Of a stretch of 5,784 nucleotides of DNA, positions 1 through 5,568 are shown one piece after another (the stretch's first letter is position 1; every line of letters begins with the position of its first letter). Origin of the DNA: Robiginitomaculum sp. (lineage in GTDB: Bacteria; Pseudomonadota; Alphaproteobacteria; Caulobacterales; Maricaulaceae); assembly GCA_027071965.1 (NCBI GenBank), contig JALSYJ010000019.1, positions 1-5,784 on the forward strand, written 5' to 3'. Under the pieces are notes generated by a model. It saw nothing but the letters and a program-made list of their open reading frames with translations, did no database searches and was not told the origin of the DNA. Made by a program: the position numbers and the translations under genes.

Positions 1-105
1 GCGGCCCTTGATGTAATGATGGGTAATGGGGCTTTTGCAGAGATGATGCGCAACGCGGTATCCGCTGCAACCCGGCGCAGCTCCCAATTAAGAAGGCCGG
101 GTTAA
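1..105 (+). CDS. 3' end of an unidentified gene (partial)
   Basis: Reading from base 1, one plus-strand frame stays open for 34 codons and stops at TAA 103-105. The other two plus frames hit stops within the first 15 bases. The tail begins AALDVMMGNGAFAEMM and ends in a basic stretch (TRRSSQLRRPG), which reads like the helical end of a cytoplasmic protein. I do not recognise the family. The frame is followed directly by a hairpin with a T-rich tail (104-137), as expected at the end of a gene. It would be convergent with the histidine kinase gene. Caution: one minus-strand frame is also open across this stretch, and 34 codons is too short for proof. The start lies outside the window. Confidence 0.4.
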   Translation, partial: AALDVMMGNGAFAEMMRNAVSAATRRSSQLRRPG

Positions 106-137
106 GAGCATTTTTAGCAAAAGTGGGAAGCTCTTTT
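104..137 (+). terminator. Possible rho-independent terminator after the partial gene
   Basis: AAGAGC (104-109) can pair with GCTCTT (130-135), and the run continues TTTTAAT. Inside the 20-base loop, TTTT and AAAA can extend the hairpin with a bulge. The 5' arm overlaps the stop codon at 103-105. The stem is AT-rich and the loop is long, so this is a weak candidate based on position and pairing only. Confidence 0.3.
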
Positions 138-139
138 AA

Positions 140-269
140 TGTCCTACCGCTTCGCTACTTGAGGACGGGTATATGTCCTACGCCTAGCGGCTACTTGAGG
201 AGTCTTTTGTGTCCTATCGCTTCGCTACTTGAGGAGTCTTTTGTGTCCTATCGCTTCGCTACTTGAGGA
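140..269. repeat. Array of four imperfect direct repeats, 26-28 bp each, in the convergent intergenic region
   Basis: Four units lie at 140-165, 174-201, 210-235 and 244-269, separated by 8-bp spacers; the period is 34, 36 and 34 bp. Each unit has a constant left part TGTCCTA, a variable centre, and a constant right part CTTGAGGA. The centre is TCGCTTCGCTA in units 3 and 4, CCGCTTCGCTA in unit 1, and a two-base-longer CGCCTAGCGGCTA in unit 2. The second and third spacers are identical (GTCTTTTG); the first is CGGGTATA. Bases 190-235 are exactly repeated at 224-269 (46 bp, offset 34), which points to recent tandem duplication. Each unit has inverted ends (TCCT/AGGA, or GTCCT/AGGAC in units 1 and 4) and a small central inverted repeat. 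The position between convergent genes and the hairpin potential resemble REP-like intergenic elements. The 8-bp spacers exclude a CRISPR. I do not recognise the family. Confidence 0.9.
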
Positions 270-273
270 CTCC

Positions 274-296
274 GCGACGGCAAGCCTCGCTATTTT
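274..296 (+). terminator. Hairpin plus T-tract at the right end of the repeat array
   Basis: GCGA (274-277) and GG (279-280) pair with CC (285-286) and TCGC (287-290), leaving one bulged C (278) and a CAAG loop. TATTTT follows at 291-296. This has the form of a rho-independent terminator for plus-strand transcripts leaving the repeat array. The T-tract is on the wrong side to serve the minus-strand histidine kinase, for which I see no convincing terminator. The stem is short, so confidence is low. Confidence 0.35.
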
Positions 297-335
297 AAGC
301 GCGGTGTTGCGGCCAAAATACGATAAAACAATGGC

Positions 336-1694
336 TTATTTGCTGGCTGGCAATATCACCTCTACCAATAAGCCGCCATGAGAAGAATCACCTAATCGGA
401 TGTGACCTCCGTGAGACTGAACTGCATCTCTGGCAATAGACAGCCCAAGACCTACACCTTCTGTATTCAGGTTTCTGGCCTCATCAAGTCGGTTAAAGGG
501 GCGAAAGGCCTGCTCGCGGTCGCTTTTTGGAATTCCCGGCCCATTGTCCTCAATAATAATAAAAACCATATCGTCATTCATATATGAACTAATCCAGACC
601 TTATCTGCGTATCGCACTGCATTTTCCAGAATATTTGTAAGACAGCGCTCAATACTTTGAGCCCTTACCCGCACCATTAGTGATGTGCTGACGTCCATAT
701 TGGCCAATTGTTCTTCGGTGAGCAATTGCGCAACAAGTTCACGCAACATTCCTGATATATCAAGCTTTACTGATTCTGCTGCTGATTCGCCTTGAGCAAA
801 ATCAAGATAACCCTCCAGCATTTCCTGCATTCGCTGCACGTCCTTGCGGGCAGCATCCAGCTCCGGGGTTTTTTCCATCATTGCAAACTGTAGTTTAAGA
901 CGAGTTAGCGGGGTGCGCAAATCATGACTGACCCCGGCCAGCATTTCTGTTCGCTGTGCAACAAATCGCGAAATTCGCTCACGCATTTTGATAAAGGCTT
1001 CAGAGGCCTGCCGAACCTCTGTGGGGCCGCTGGCCTTAAAGTCCGGCATATCCAGCCCCTTTCCAAGCCGGTCGGCGGCCTTGGACAATTGCAAAATTGG
1101 TCGTAACTGAATGCGGGTAAACAGCAAGACAACAGCCATCAATATCAAGGTGGCCGCCACCAGCCATGCTACAAAAATATCCCCGGTAGTGGCATAGACT
1201 TTATCGCGAGGTGCAATGAAACGCATAACATCCTTTCCCACCTGCACCCGGATATCCACATATGCCGGAAATCGGTTGGTATCGAACCAGAACGGCAAAG
1301 CAATTTTAGCCGCCAAAGCCCGGCGCAAGGTGCGATCAAGCGGAGAATTGAACGACGAATGTGTACTGGTGGGCAGATCTTCATCAAGCATTAGCGCAAC
1401 ACTCAAATTCATTTTTTCCAGTGACAGCTTTTGAACCTTTTGCAGGCCCTGCCCCGTCGGGTTTTCAGAATACAACTCCAGCACCACAGAAATATCACCC
1501 ACCACCCCTTCAGAAAGCGATGTGCTTGCCGATTGCCAATGCCGATCAAAAAACATGAAAACAACTGCTATCTGCATGACCAATACCGGCAATGCAACAA
1601 TGAGCATCGACCTGCCAAAAAGAGTTTTTGGCGTATAATTACGCAAAGCAGGCAGGCGCTTTCTCAGTTTGCGCCAAAGTGGGGCCACAGTCAC
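336..1694 (-). CDS. EnvZ-type membrane sensor histidine kinase
   Basis: A 452-residue inner-membrane sensor kinase that should autophosphorylate on His and pass the phosphate to the regulator encoded just upstream. After a basic cytoplasmic N-terminus come membrane segment 1 (about 30-49), a periplasmic domain of about 120 residues, membrane segment 2 (about 173-192) and a HAMP linker (about 193-246). The H-box is SHDLRTPLTRLK with phosphoacceptor His257. The ATPase domain has the N-box (NILENAVRYA, Asn358 the likely key residue), G1 (DNGPGIP, 383-389), an F-box (FRPF, 397-400) and G2 (GVGLGLSI, 413-420). All catalytic motifs are intact, and length and order match EnvZ. The start is GTG at 1694-1692, overlapping the regulator's TGA stop (GTGA). 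No clear Shine-Dalgarno precedes it, so translation is probably coupled. The signal is unknown; the periplasmic domain is not recognisable by eye. In alphaproteobacteria this subfamily is not necessarily an osmosensor. Confidence 0.95.
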   Translation of the reverse strand: MTVAPLWRKLRKRLPALRNYTPKTLFGRSMLIVALPVLVMQIAVVFMFFDRHWQSASTSLSEGVVGDISVVLELYSENPTGQGLQKVQKLSLEKMNLSVALMLDEDLPTSTHSSFNSPLDRTLRRALAAKIALPFWFDTNRFPAYVDIRVQVGKDVMRFIAPRDKVYATTGDIFVAWLVAATLILMAVVLLFTRIQLRPILQLSKAADRLGKGLDMPDFKASGPTEVRQASEAFIKMRERISRFVAQRTEMLAGVSHDLRTPLTRLKLQFAMMEKTPELDAARKDVQRMQEMLEGYLDFAQGESAAESVKLDISGMLRELVAQLLTEEQLANMDVSTSLMVRVRAQSIERCLTNILENAVRYADKVWISSYMNDDMVFIIIEDNGPGIPKSDREQAFRPFNRLDEARNLNTEGVGLGLSIARDAVQSHGGHIRLGDSSHGGLLVEVILPASK

Positions 1695-2416
1695 AGGTTC
1701 TGTTCTGGTTGCTGATCTTCTGCAAACTCCGGACGCGCCAACAACCGGTATCCGGAACCGCGCACGGTTTGCAGAAATCTGGGGTTTTTGGGATCAGCCT
1801 CAATCTTTCGGCGCAAGCGGGCCATTTGCACATCAACCGAACGCTCTGCAGCATCCGTGTCTTCGGACAAGCTTAAACGCGAAACTGGCTCGCCGGGTGT
1901 TTTGGCCAGCGCGCTTAACAAGTTGGCCTCACTGTCAGTAAGAGAAACCCTGCCCCCTGGCCCTTGCAGGTCTCTGGTGGCCGGATTAAATTTCCAATCA
2001 CCAAACACCAAAATGCTACCGTCAAGCTCAAAGCGCAAAGAACGCCGCAAAATCGCCTGAATACGCAAGACAAGTTCTTCCGGTTCAAAGGGTTTTACCA
2101 GATAATCATCAGCACCCAGCCGCAAGCCCTCAATCCGTTCATTAGCCTCTGCCCGTGCCGTAAGCAGCAAAATCGGAATATTTCCCTGCTCACGCAAACT
2201 GTTTGTCAGCTCCAGCCCACTTTCACCCGGCATCATAATATCAATGATCAGCAGATCAAAATGCAAGGTCTCCATTAACTTTCTGGCTTTGTAGGCATTG
2301 GCCGCCGAGGACACCCTGAAACCATGACTGCTCAAATACTTCTTTAGTAGGCTGCGAATTCGATTGTCATCATCCACAACCAGCAAATGATTTTCAAAAT
2401 CCGATTTTTGAATCAT
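1691..2416 (-). CDS. OmpR-family response regulator (PetR/OmpR-like)
   Basis: A 241-residue DNA-binding response regulator, partner of the overlapping kinase. The receiver domain (about 10-125) has the acidic cluster VVDDD (Asp15/16), phosphoacceptor Asp59 in LLIIDIMMP, Thr86 in LLLTAR and Lys108 in LVKPF, so it should be phosphorylatable. The C-terminal winged helix (about 135-227) has the usual RSVDVQMARLRRKIE recognition region and the wing QTVRGSGYRL. ATG 2416-2414 is the natural start because the next residues lead directly into the first beta strand. A weak CAGG lies 8 bases upstream. It is the first gene of a two-gene operon. The N-terminal half resembles alphaproteobacterial PetR-like regulators as I remember them, but this rests on memory and the target genes cannot be deduced here. 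Confidence 0.96.
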   Translation of the reverse strand: MIQKSDFENHLLVVDDDNRIRSLLKKYLSSHGFRVSSAANAYKARKLMETLHFDLLIIDIMMPGESGLELTNSLREQGNIPILLLTARAEANERIEGLRLGADDYLVKPFEPEELVLRIQAILRRSLRFELDGSILVFGDWKFNPATRDLQGPGGRVSLTDSEANLLSALAKTPGEPVSRLSLSEDTDAAERSVDVQMARLRRKIEADPKNPRFLQTVRGSGYRLLARPEFAEDQQPEQNL

Positions 2417-2449
2417 GATAATGGCCTGACTTGACAGTTAAACATACAG

Positions 2450-2466
2450 GGCCGACAACATCGGCC
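2450..2466. repeat. Perfect inverted repeat GGCCGA-CAACA-TCGGCC
   Basis: Six-base arms at 2450-2455 and 2461-2466 flank a five-base centre. It lies 33 bp upstream of the response regulator start and 112 bp upstream of the aminotransferase start. As DNA it has the symmetry of a dimeric regulator site; as RNA it would be a GC-rich hairpin in the regulator's 5' leader. It lacks a following T-tract, so it is not an ordinary terminator. Function is inferred from position only. Confidence 0.5.
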
Positions 2467-2566
2467 AGCCCAAGGGTAACAAGCCACGGCCCAATTGCAA
2501 AGAGCCACAGCAAAAGGGGAGATGTCATAAATCAGCCATGGGCGATTATTTATGCGATTTTCCAAC

Positions 2567-2570
2567 AGGA
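2567..2570 (+). promoter_or_regulatory. Ribosome binding site that fixes the aminotransferase start
   Basis: AGGA lies 8 bases before ATG 2579-2581. It supports that start over the in-frame ATG at 2552, which would add nine residues (MRFSNRIPY) not expected at the N-terminus of this family and has no comparable site. Confidence 0.7.
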
Positions 2571-2578
2571 TACCATAT

Positions 2579-3454
2579 ATGAGCAAAGTAATTCCATTTA
2601 CTCAAACAACCGGAAATATATGGATAAACGGGGAGATGATTCCGGTCAAAGACGCCAAAATCCCCTTATTATCCCATGGGCTGCACTATGGATCTACCGT
2701 GTTTGAAGGTGAACGCGCCTATGGCGGGGTTATTTTCAAGTCCGGACAACATACGAGCCGATTGATGAACTCCTGTCAGTTACTGGGGTTTGAACTGCCA
2801 TTTGATTTTGACAGTTTTGAACAATCCAAAATGGATGTTTTGCAGGATTCCGGCTTAAAAGACGCATATATTCGTGCCATTGCCTGGCGCGGTTCCGGCG
2901 CTCTTGGGGTTGGTTCATCCAATAATAAAATAAATGCCGCCATCGCGATCTGGCAGATGAGCCCATATTTTAATTCTGCCGATGGAATACGCCTGACAAT
3001 TTCAAGCTGGCGCAGACCCCCTGCGCAGTGTGCTCCGGTCAAAGCCAAGGCGGCGGGACTTTATGCCATATGCACCTTGTCCAAAGATACCAGCCTGTCA
3101 GCAGGATATGATGATGCCTTAATGCTCGATATCAAGGGGCGGATTGCAGAGTGCACCGGCGCCCATATATTCTTTGTGCAAGACAATCAGCTATTTACCC
3201 CAAAGGCGGACTGGATGATTGATGGCATAACCCGGGCATCGGTAATGGAGATTGCCGATAAATTACAAGTTCCGGTAACTGAAACTTCCATTTTACCTGA
3301 ACAAATACCTGATTTTAGTGAAGCCTTTATTTGCGGATCTGCTGTTGAGATTGTACCGGTGCGAGAAATAGCCAGAACAGAATTTACCCCGGGAGACCTT
3401 ACGCAAAAGATTATAAATGCTTATGACAAGATGAAATATGGCCTCCCGTTTTAA
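2579..3454 (+). CDS. ilvE: Branched-chain amino acid aminotransferase (class IV, PLP-dependent)
   Basis: A 291-residue cytoplasmic enzyme of PLP fold type IV. It is expected to transfer amino groups between glutamate and the 2-oxo acids of leucine, isoleucine and valine. Visible signatures are HGLHYGSTVFEGERAY (33-48), the PLP lysine Lys157 in KAKAAGLY, the AECTGAHIFFV segment (190-200, Glu191 at the cofactor), GITRASVM (216-223) and the late CGSAVEIVPV loop (252-261). Length and sequence style match the short alphaproteobacterial branched-chain enzymes of about 290 residues rather than E. coli IlvE (309). His196 sits where relatives usually have Asn. D-amino acid aminotransferase and aminodeoxychorismate lyase share the fold, but the overall pattern favours the branched-chain enzyme. 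It is a single gene, divergent from the two-component operon and closed by a hairpin at its stop codon. Confidence 0.92.
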   Translation: MSKVIPFTQTTGNIWINGEMIPVKDAKIPLLSHGLHYGSTVFEGERAYGGVIFKSGQHTSRLMNSCQLLGFELPFDFDSFEQSKMDVLQDSGLKDAYIRAIAWRGSGALGVGSSNNKINAAIAIWQMSPYFNSADGIRLTISSWRRPPAQCAPVKAKAAGLYAICTLSKDTSLSAGYDDALMLDIKGRIAECTGAHIFFVQDNQLFTPKADWMIDGITRASVMEIADKLQVPVTETSILPEQIPDFSEAFICGSAVEIVPVREIARTEFTPGDLTQKIINAYDKMKYGLPF

Positions 3455-3480
3455 GGAGAGGCCAAATATTTCTACTTTTG
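3440..3480. terminator. Hairpin terminator overlapping the aminotransferase stop codon, possibly bidirectional
   Basis: GGCCTCCC (3440-3447) pairs with GG (3455-3456) and GAGGCC (3458-3463), giving 8 bp with one bulged A and loop GTTTTAA. The TAA stop (3452-3454) lies in the loop. On the plus strand AAATATTTCTACTTTTG follows, a broken T-tract. The stem is equally stable on the minus strand, 30 bp beyond the stop of the convergent globin-MCP gene, so it may block transcription from both sides. Confidence 0.55.
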
Positions 3481-3492
3481 TAAAATCAATGA

Positions 3493-4857
3493 TCAGGCAG
3501 CGCGAATTGTTTCTAAGAAGTCATGAACCTTATTGGTAAGAATTTCGGTTTGCTTTCCGATCTCAACAGATGACTCAACCAAAGAAGTCGATGCTGCGCC
3601 GGTTTCATTTGCCCCTTCTAATACAGCAACAATATTCCGTGATACGTCCTGAGTTCCCTCGGCAGCTTCATGGGTGTTGCGCGATATTTCCTGAGTGGCT
3701 GCTGATTGCTCTTCCACGGCGGCATTGATGGTCACCGAAACCTCATTCATCTCATCAATAGTGGATTGAATGGCGTTAATTGCTTCAACTGATTTGGTGG
3801 TAATGCCCTGCATTTCATTGATCTGATGCGCAATATCCTCAGTGGCCTTGGCGGTTTGCGTCGCTAGAGACTTAACCTCTGCCGCAACAACTGCAAACCC
3901 ACGCCCGGCCTCACCAGCCCGCGCTGATTCAATTGTGGCATTTAGAGCCAGCAAGTTGGTTTGCTCAGCAATATCCGAGATCATATTTACAACTTCGCCG
4001 ATTTTTTCTGCTGCTCTGGCCAGCGACTCAATAGTGTCACTGGTTTCCTTGGCTCTATCTACAGCCTGTGAGGCGATATTGGTGGAATGGGAGACCTGTT
4101 CGGCAATTTCGGAAACCGACTTGCCCATTTCCTCCGTACTTGCTGCAACTACTGATACGTTGGCCGTAGCCTCTTCAGCAGCAGCCGAAACAGTGGTTGA
4201 GCGGTGTGAGGTTTGCTCCGCCGTAGTTGACATTGCCTTAGCCGTGCTTTCCAGTTCATTGGCTGCAGCACTTACCGCTTCAACAGAACCCAACACGGTT
4301 TGTTCAAATGCATCAGCAAGTTCAGAGCGCTCCCTGACCTTTGATAACTCAAGCTCTTCAAGATATATTGAAATTACCAGATCCATATCGAGCATGGCCG
4401 CTTTGCTCACAGCGGTAAGATAGCCAATTCTTTTTTCAATGTTTTTGTCGGCACCAAAGTTGGCGCCGATACCTTTATTGGTAAATTCCCTGGCGATAAA
4501 AGAAAGCAATTCAGTGGTAATAAATGTATAGCCGGCGATATACCATCTGGGCTCAAGCCCTAAAACCGCATGAACCTTGCCAATTGCCCGCACAGATTCA
4601 AAATATTCATTATCAAATTTTCCAGAAGTAATACGCAGCCAGTGAGTTAATTGCTTGCTGCCGGCTCCTTTCATCTGTGCATCAGATTCAAAAAATCTCG
4701 CAACTTCCGGCCATTGCCTAATATGATCATAAAAGCGATCCAAAATCCCCGGCAATTTATCTTTTACATGCGATTGGAAATCAACCAATGCATCTCTTGT
4801 CTCCTGATCAATTCGCAAGAACCGCAAACGATCCGACAAAGTTTCTATTCCTGCCAT
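3493..4857 (-). CDS. Globin-coupled methyl-accepting chemotaxis protein (HemAT-like, soluble)
   Basis: A 454-residue cytoplasmic chemoreceptor with no membrane segment. Residues about 5-165 form a protoglobin-type sensor: RFYDHI carries a candidate distal Tyr43, and IGKVHAVLGLEPRWYIAGY holds the proximal haem ligand His96 in the typical H-x3-GL-x-P-x-WY setting. Residues about 180-450 form the long coiled-coil signalling domain, with the conserved hairpin tip AEQTNLLALNATIESARAGE and GRGFAVVAAEVKSLA that contacts CheA/CheW. Gln/Glu pairs in the helices (AAAEEA, AVEEQSA) are candidate methylation sites. The C-terminus (FLETIRAA) lacks the NWETF-type pentapeptide that tethers CheR/CheB. Relatives such as HemAT bind oxygen and drive aerotaxis; that role is inferred here. 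ATG 4857 is chosen because AGGAG lies 6 bases upstream; a GTG at 4890 would add 11 residues. No che gene is present, so it must use remote partners. Confidence 0.94.
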   Translation of the reverse strand: MAGIETLSDRLRFLRIDQETRDALVDFQSHVKDKLPGILDRFYDHIRQWPEVARFFESDAQMKGAGSKQLTHWLRITSGKFDNEYFESVRAIGKVHAVLGLEPRWYIAGYTFITTELLSFIAREFTNKGIGANFGADKNIEKRIGYLTAVSKAAMLDMDLVISIYLEELELSKVRERSELADAFEQTVLGSVEAVSAAANELESTAKAMSTTAEQTSHRSTTVSAAAEEATANVSVVAASTEEMGKSVSEIAEQVSHSTNIASQAVDRAKETSDTIESLARAAEKIGEVVNMISDIAEQTNLLALNATIESARAGEAGRGFAVVAAEVKSLATQTAKATEDIAHQINEMQGITTKSVEAINAIQSTIDEMNEVSVTINAAVEEQSAATQEISRNTHEAAEGTQDVSRNIVAVLEGANETGAASTSLVESSVEIGKQTEILTNKVHDFLETIRAA

Positions 4858-5011
4858 ACTCAACTCCTGATTGTTTTGGCTGGCGGTCACAATAGACCCT
4901 AGGCCTCCCCGTATTGTTTCGGTTCTGCTCTGCTTTTGGTTACCAAAGTGTTAGCAAATCCGGGTTTTTGCCGGTTTCAGCCGGATTTATACACTTTTTA
5001 AGTGCAATGAT
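4858..5011. promoter_or_regulatory. Spacer between globin-MCP and phosphatidyltransferase genes, with three palindromes
   Basis: Both neighbouring genes run on the minus strand, so this 154-bp stretch should hold the 3' end signals of one and the promoter of the other. From right to left: CACTT-TTT-AAGTG (4992-5004), a small hairpin 7 bp past the phosphatidyltransferase stop; AAATCCGG/CCGGATTT (4956-4963 and 4981-4988), an 8-bp inverted repeat around 17 bases; and TTTGGT-T-ACCAAA (4935-4947), a near-perfect palindrome 78 bp before the globin-MCP start. None is followed on the minus strand by a good T-tract. A TATAAA at 4991-4986 (minus) could be a -10 box but has no clear -35. Confidence 0.45.
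4864..4868 (-). promoter_or_regulatory. Ribosome binding site that fixes the globin-MCP start
   Basis: On the minus strand AGGAG is followed by six bases (TTGAGT) and ATG 4857-4855, an optimal arrangement. The upstream GTG at 4890-4888 has only AGGG as a possible site. This supports MAGIETLSDR as the N-terminus, directly ahead of the globin domain. Confidence 0.75.
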
Positions 5012-5557
5012 CTACTTTGTACGCGCAAAGCCAATCACATAATCCACCAGGGAATAACAGGTGACAATTGCAGCAATTACAACAAGCCACAAATTCCAAT
5101 CAGCAGCAAATCCGCTTGCAAACAGTACCAATACCAGGATCTGCACCGCACCTTGAACCACAGCCTTGAACTTGCCTGACCATCTGGCGCCAACACTCAC
5201 CCCGCGACCGGCAGCCGCAATTCGGGCATAGGAGACAATAATATCACGAAACGCAAATGGCAAAATCAGCCATAATGGTATCCAGCCAGCAGCGGCAAAG
5301 CCCAAAAACACCGTAAGCCGGTACAGGCTATCACACAACGGGTCCAAAGCTGCGCCCAGTTCAGAGCTCATACCAAGTTTTCTGGCTAAAAACCCGTCGG
5401 CCAGATCAGTAATTTCGCCAAGAATTGCCAAAGCAACCAAAACCCAGGCCCAGCCCGCCGCATCACTTGCAAGCATCCAGTAAATAACAAGGCCAAGCAA
5501 TACTCTGGAACTTGTAAGCACGTTGGGCAGGGTAATTATGCGGTCATTGCTGGTCAT
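5012..5557 (-). CDS. CDP-alcohol phosphatidyltransferase, PgsA type
   Basis: A 181-residue integral membrane enzyme that replaces CMP in a CDP-alcohol (usually CDP-diacylglycerol) with a second alcohol, producing a phospholipid precursor. The complete family motif DX2DGX2ARX8GX3DX3D is present: Asp51, Asp54, Gly55, Ala58, Arg59, Gly68, Asp72 and Asp76. The first three Asp residues bind the metal and CDP; the last is the likely base. The N-terminus TLPNVLTSSRVLLG and the later GKFKAVVQG segment resemble phosphatidylglycerophosphate synthase (PgsA). About five to six hydrophobic segments fit the family (roughly 17-50, 80-103, 132-150, 153-172). Length is typical. It starts 11 bp after the phosphatase stop, with a weak GAGA site in that gap, so the two are probably co-transcribed. 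The acceptor alcohol (glycerol phosphate, inositol phosphate, other) cannot be fixed by eye, so no symbol is given. Confidence 0.92.
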   Translation of the reverse strand: MTSNDRIITLPNVLTSSRVLLGLVIYWMLASDAAGWAWVLVALAILGEITDLADGFLARKLGMSSELGAALDPLCDSLYRLTVFLGFAAAGWIPLWLILPFAFRDIIVSYARIAAAGRGVSVGARWSGKFKAVVQGAVQILVLVLFASGFAADWNLWLVVIAAIVTCYSLVDYVIGFARTK

Positions 5558-5568
5558 GAATTTTCTCG

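Larger units (their letters stand above)
2417..2578. promoter_or_regulatory. Divergent control region between the two-component operon and the aminotransferase gene
   Basis: These 162 bp separate two genes transcribed away from each other, so they must hold the 5' signals of both. I see no convincing sigma-70 promoter pair. A perfect TTGACA lies at 2431-2436 on the plus strand, but no good -10 box sits 16-18 bp downstream. The clearest element is the inverted repeat at 2450-2466. No leader peptide rich in Ile, Leu or Val is evident ahead of the aminotransferase gene. Confidence 0.6.

Noticed and set aside
1..110. Minus-strand open frame across the left edge
   Set aside because: Also open, but without a start or a recognisable protein pattern; the plus-strand frame ends with a stop followed by a terminator-like hairpin, which fits better.
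140..269. CRISPR array
   Set aside because: Spacers are only 8 bp, two are identical, units vary in length, and no cas gene is present.
140..269. Plasmid-type iterons at a replication origin
   Set aside because: No replication initiator gene, AT-rich region or DnaA-box cluster is visible, and the flanking genes are chromosomal in character.
1169..1434. Several 60-90 codon frames on both strands inside the kinase and regulator genes
   Set aside because: All overlap intact conserved coding sequence in other frames and show no domain pattern.
2431..2459. Sigma-70 promoter for ilvE from TTGACA at 2431
   Set aside because: The hexamer is perfect, but no acceptable -10 box follows at 16-18 bp; it may be chance.
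2522..2530. Mini reading frame ATG-TCA-TAA after GGGGAG
   Set aside because: No spacing between the ribosome-site-like run and ATG, and two codons cannot act as an attenuator leader.
2552..2578. Upstream in-frame ATG start for the aminotransferase
   Set aside because: No ribosome binding site at proper distance; ATG 2579 has AGGA 8 bases upstream and gives the normal N-terminus.
2431..2706. 91-codon plus-strand open frame starting in the divergent region
   Set aside because: Begins with TTG without a ribosome site and runs into ilvE in another frame; composition is not protein-like.
3842..4423. 193-codon plus-strand open frame
   Set aside because: Lies wholly antisense to the clearly coding MCP signalling domain; its Ala/Ser-rich composition is a by-product of the coiled-coil codons.
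4858..4890. GTG start for the globin-MCP at 4890
   Set aside because: ATG 4857 has a near-ideal AGGAG at six bases, and the additional 11 residues are polar and outside the globin domain.
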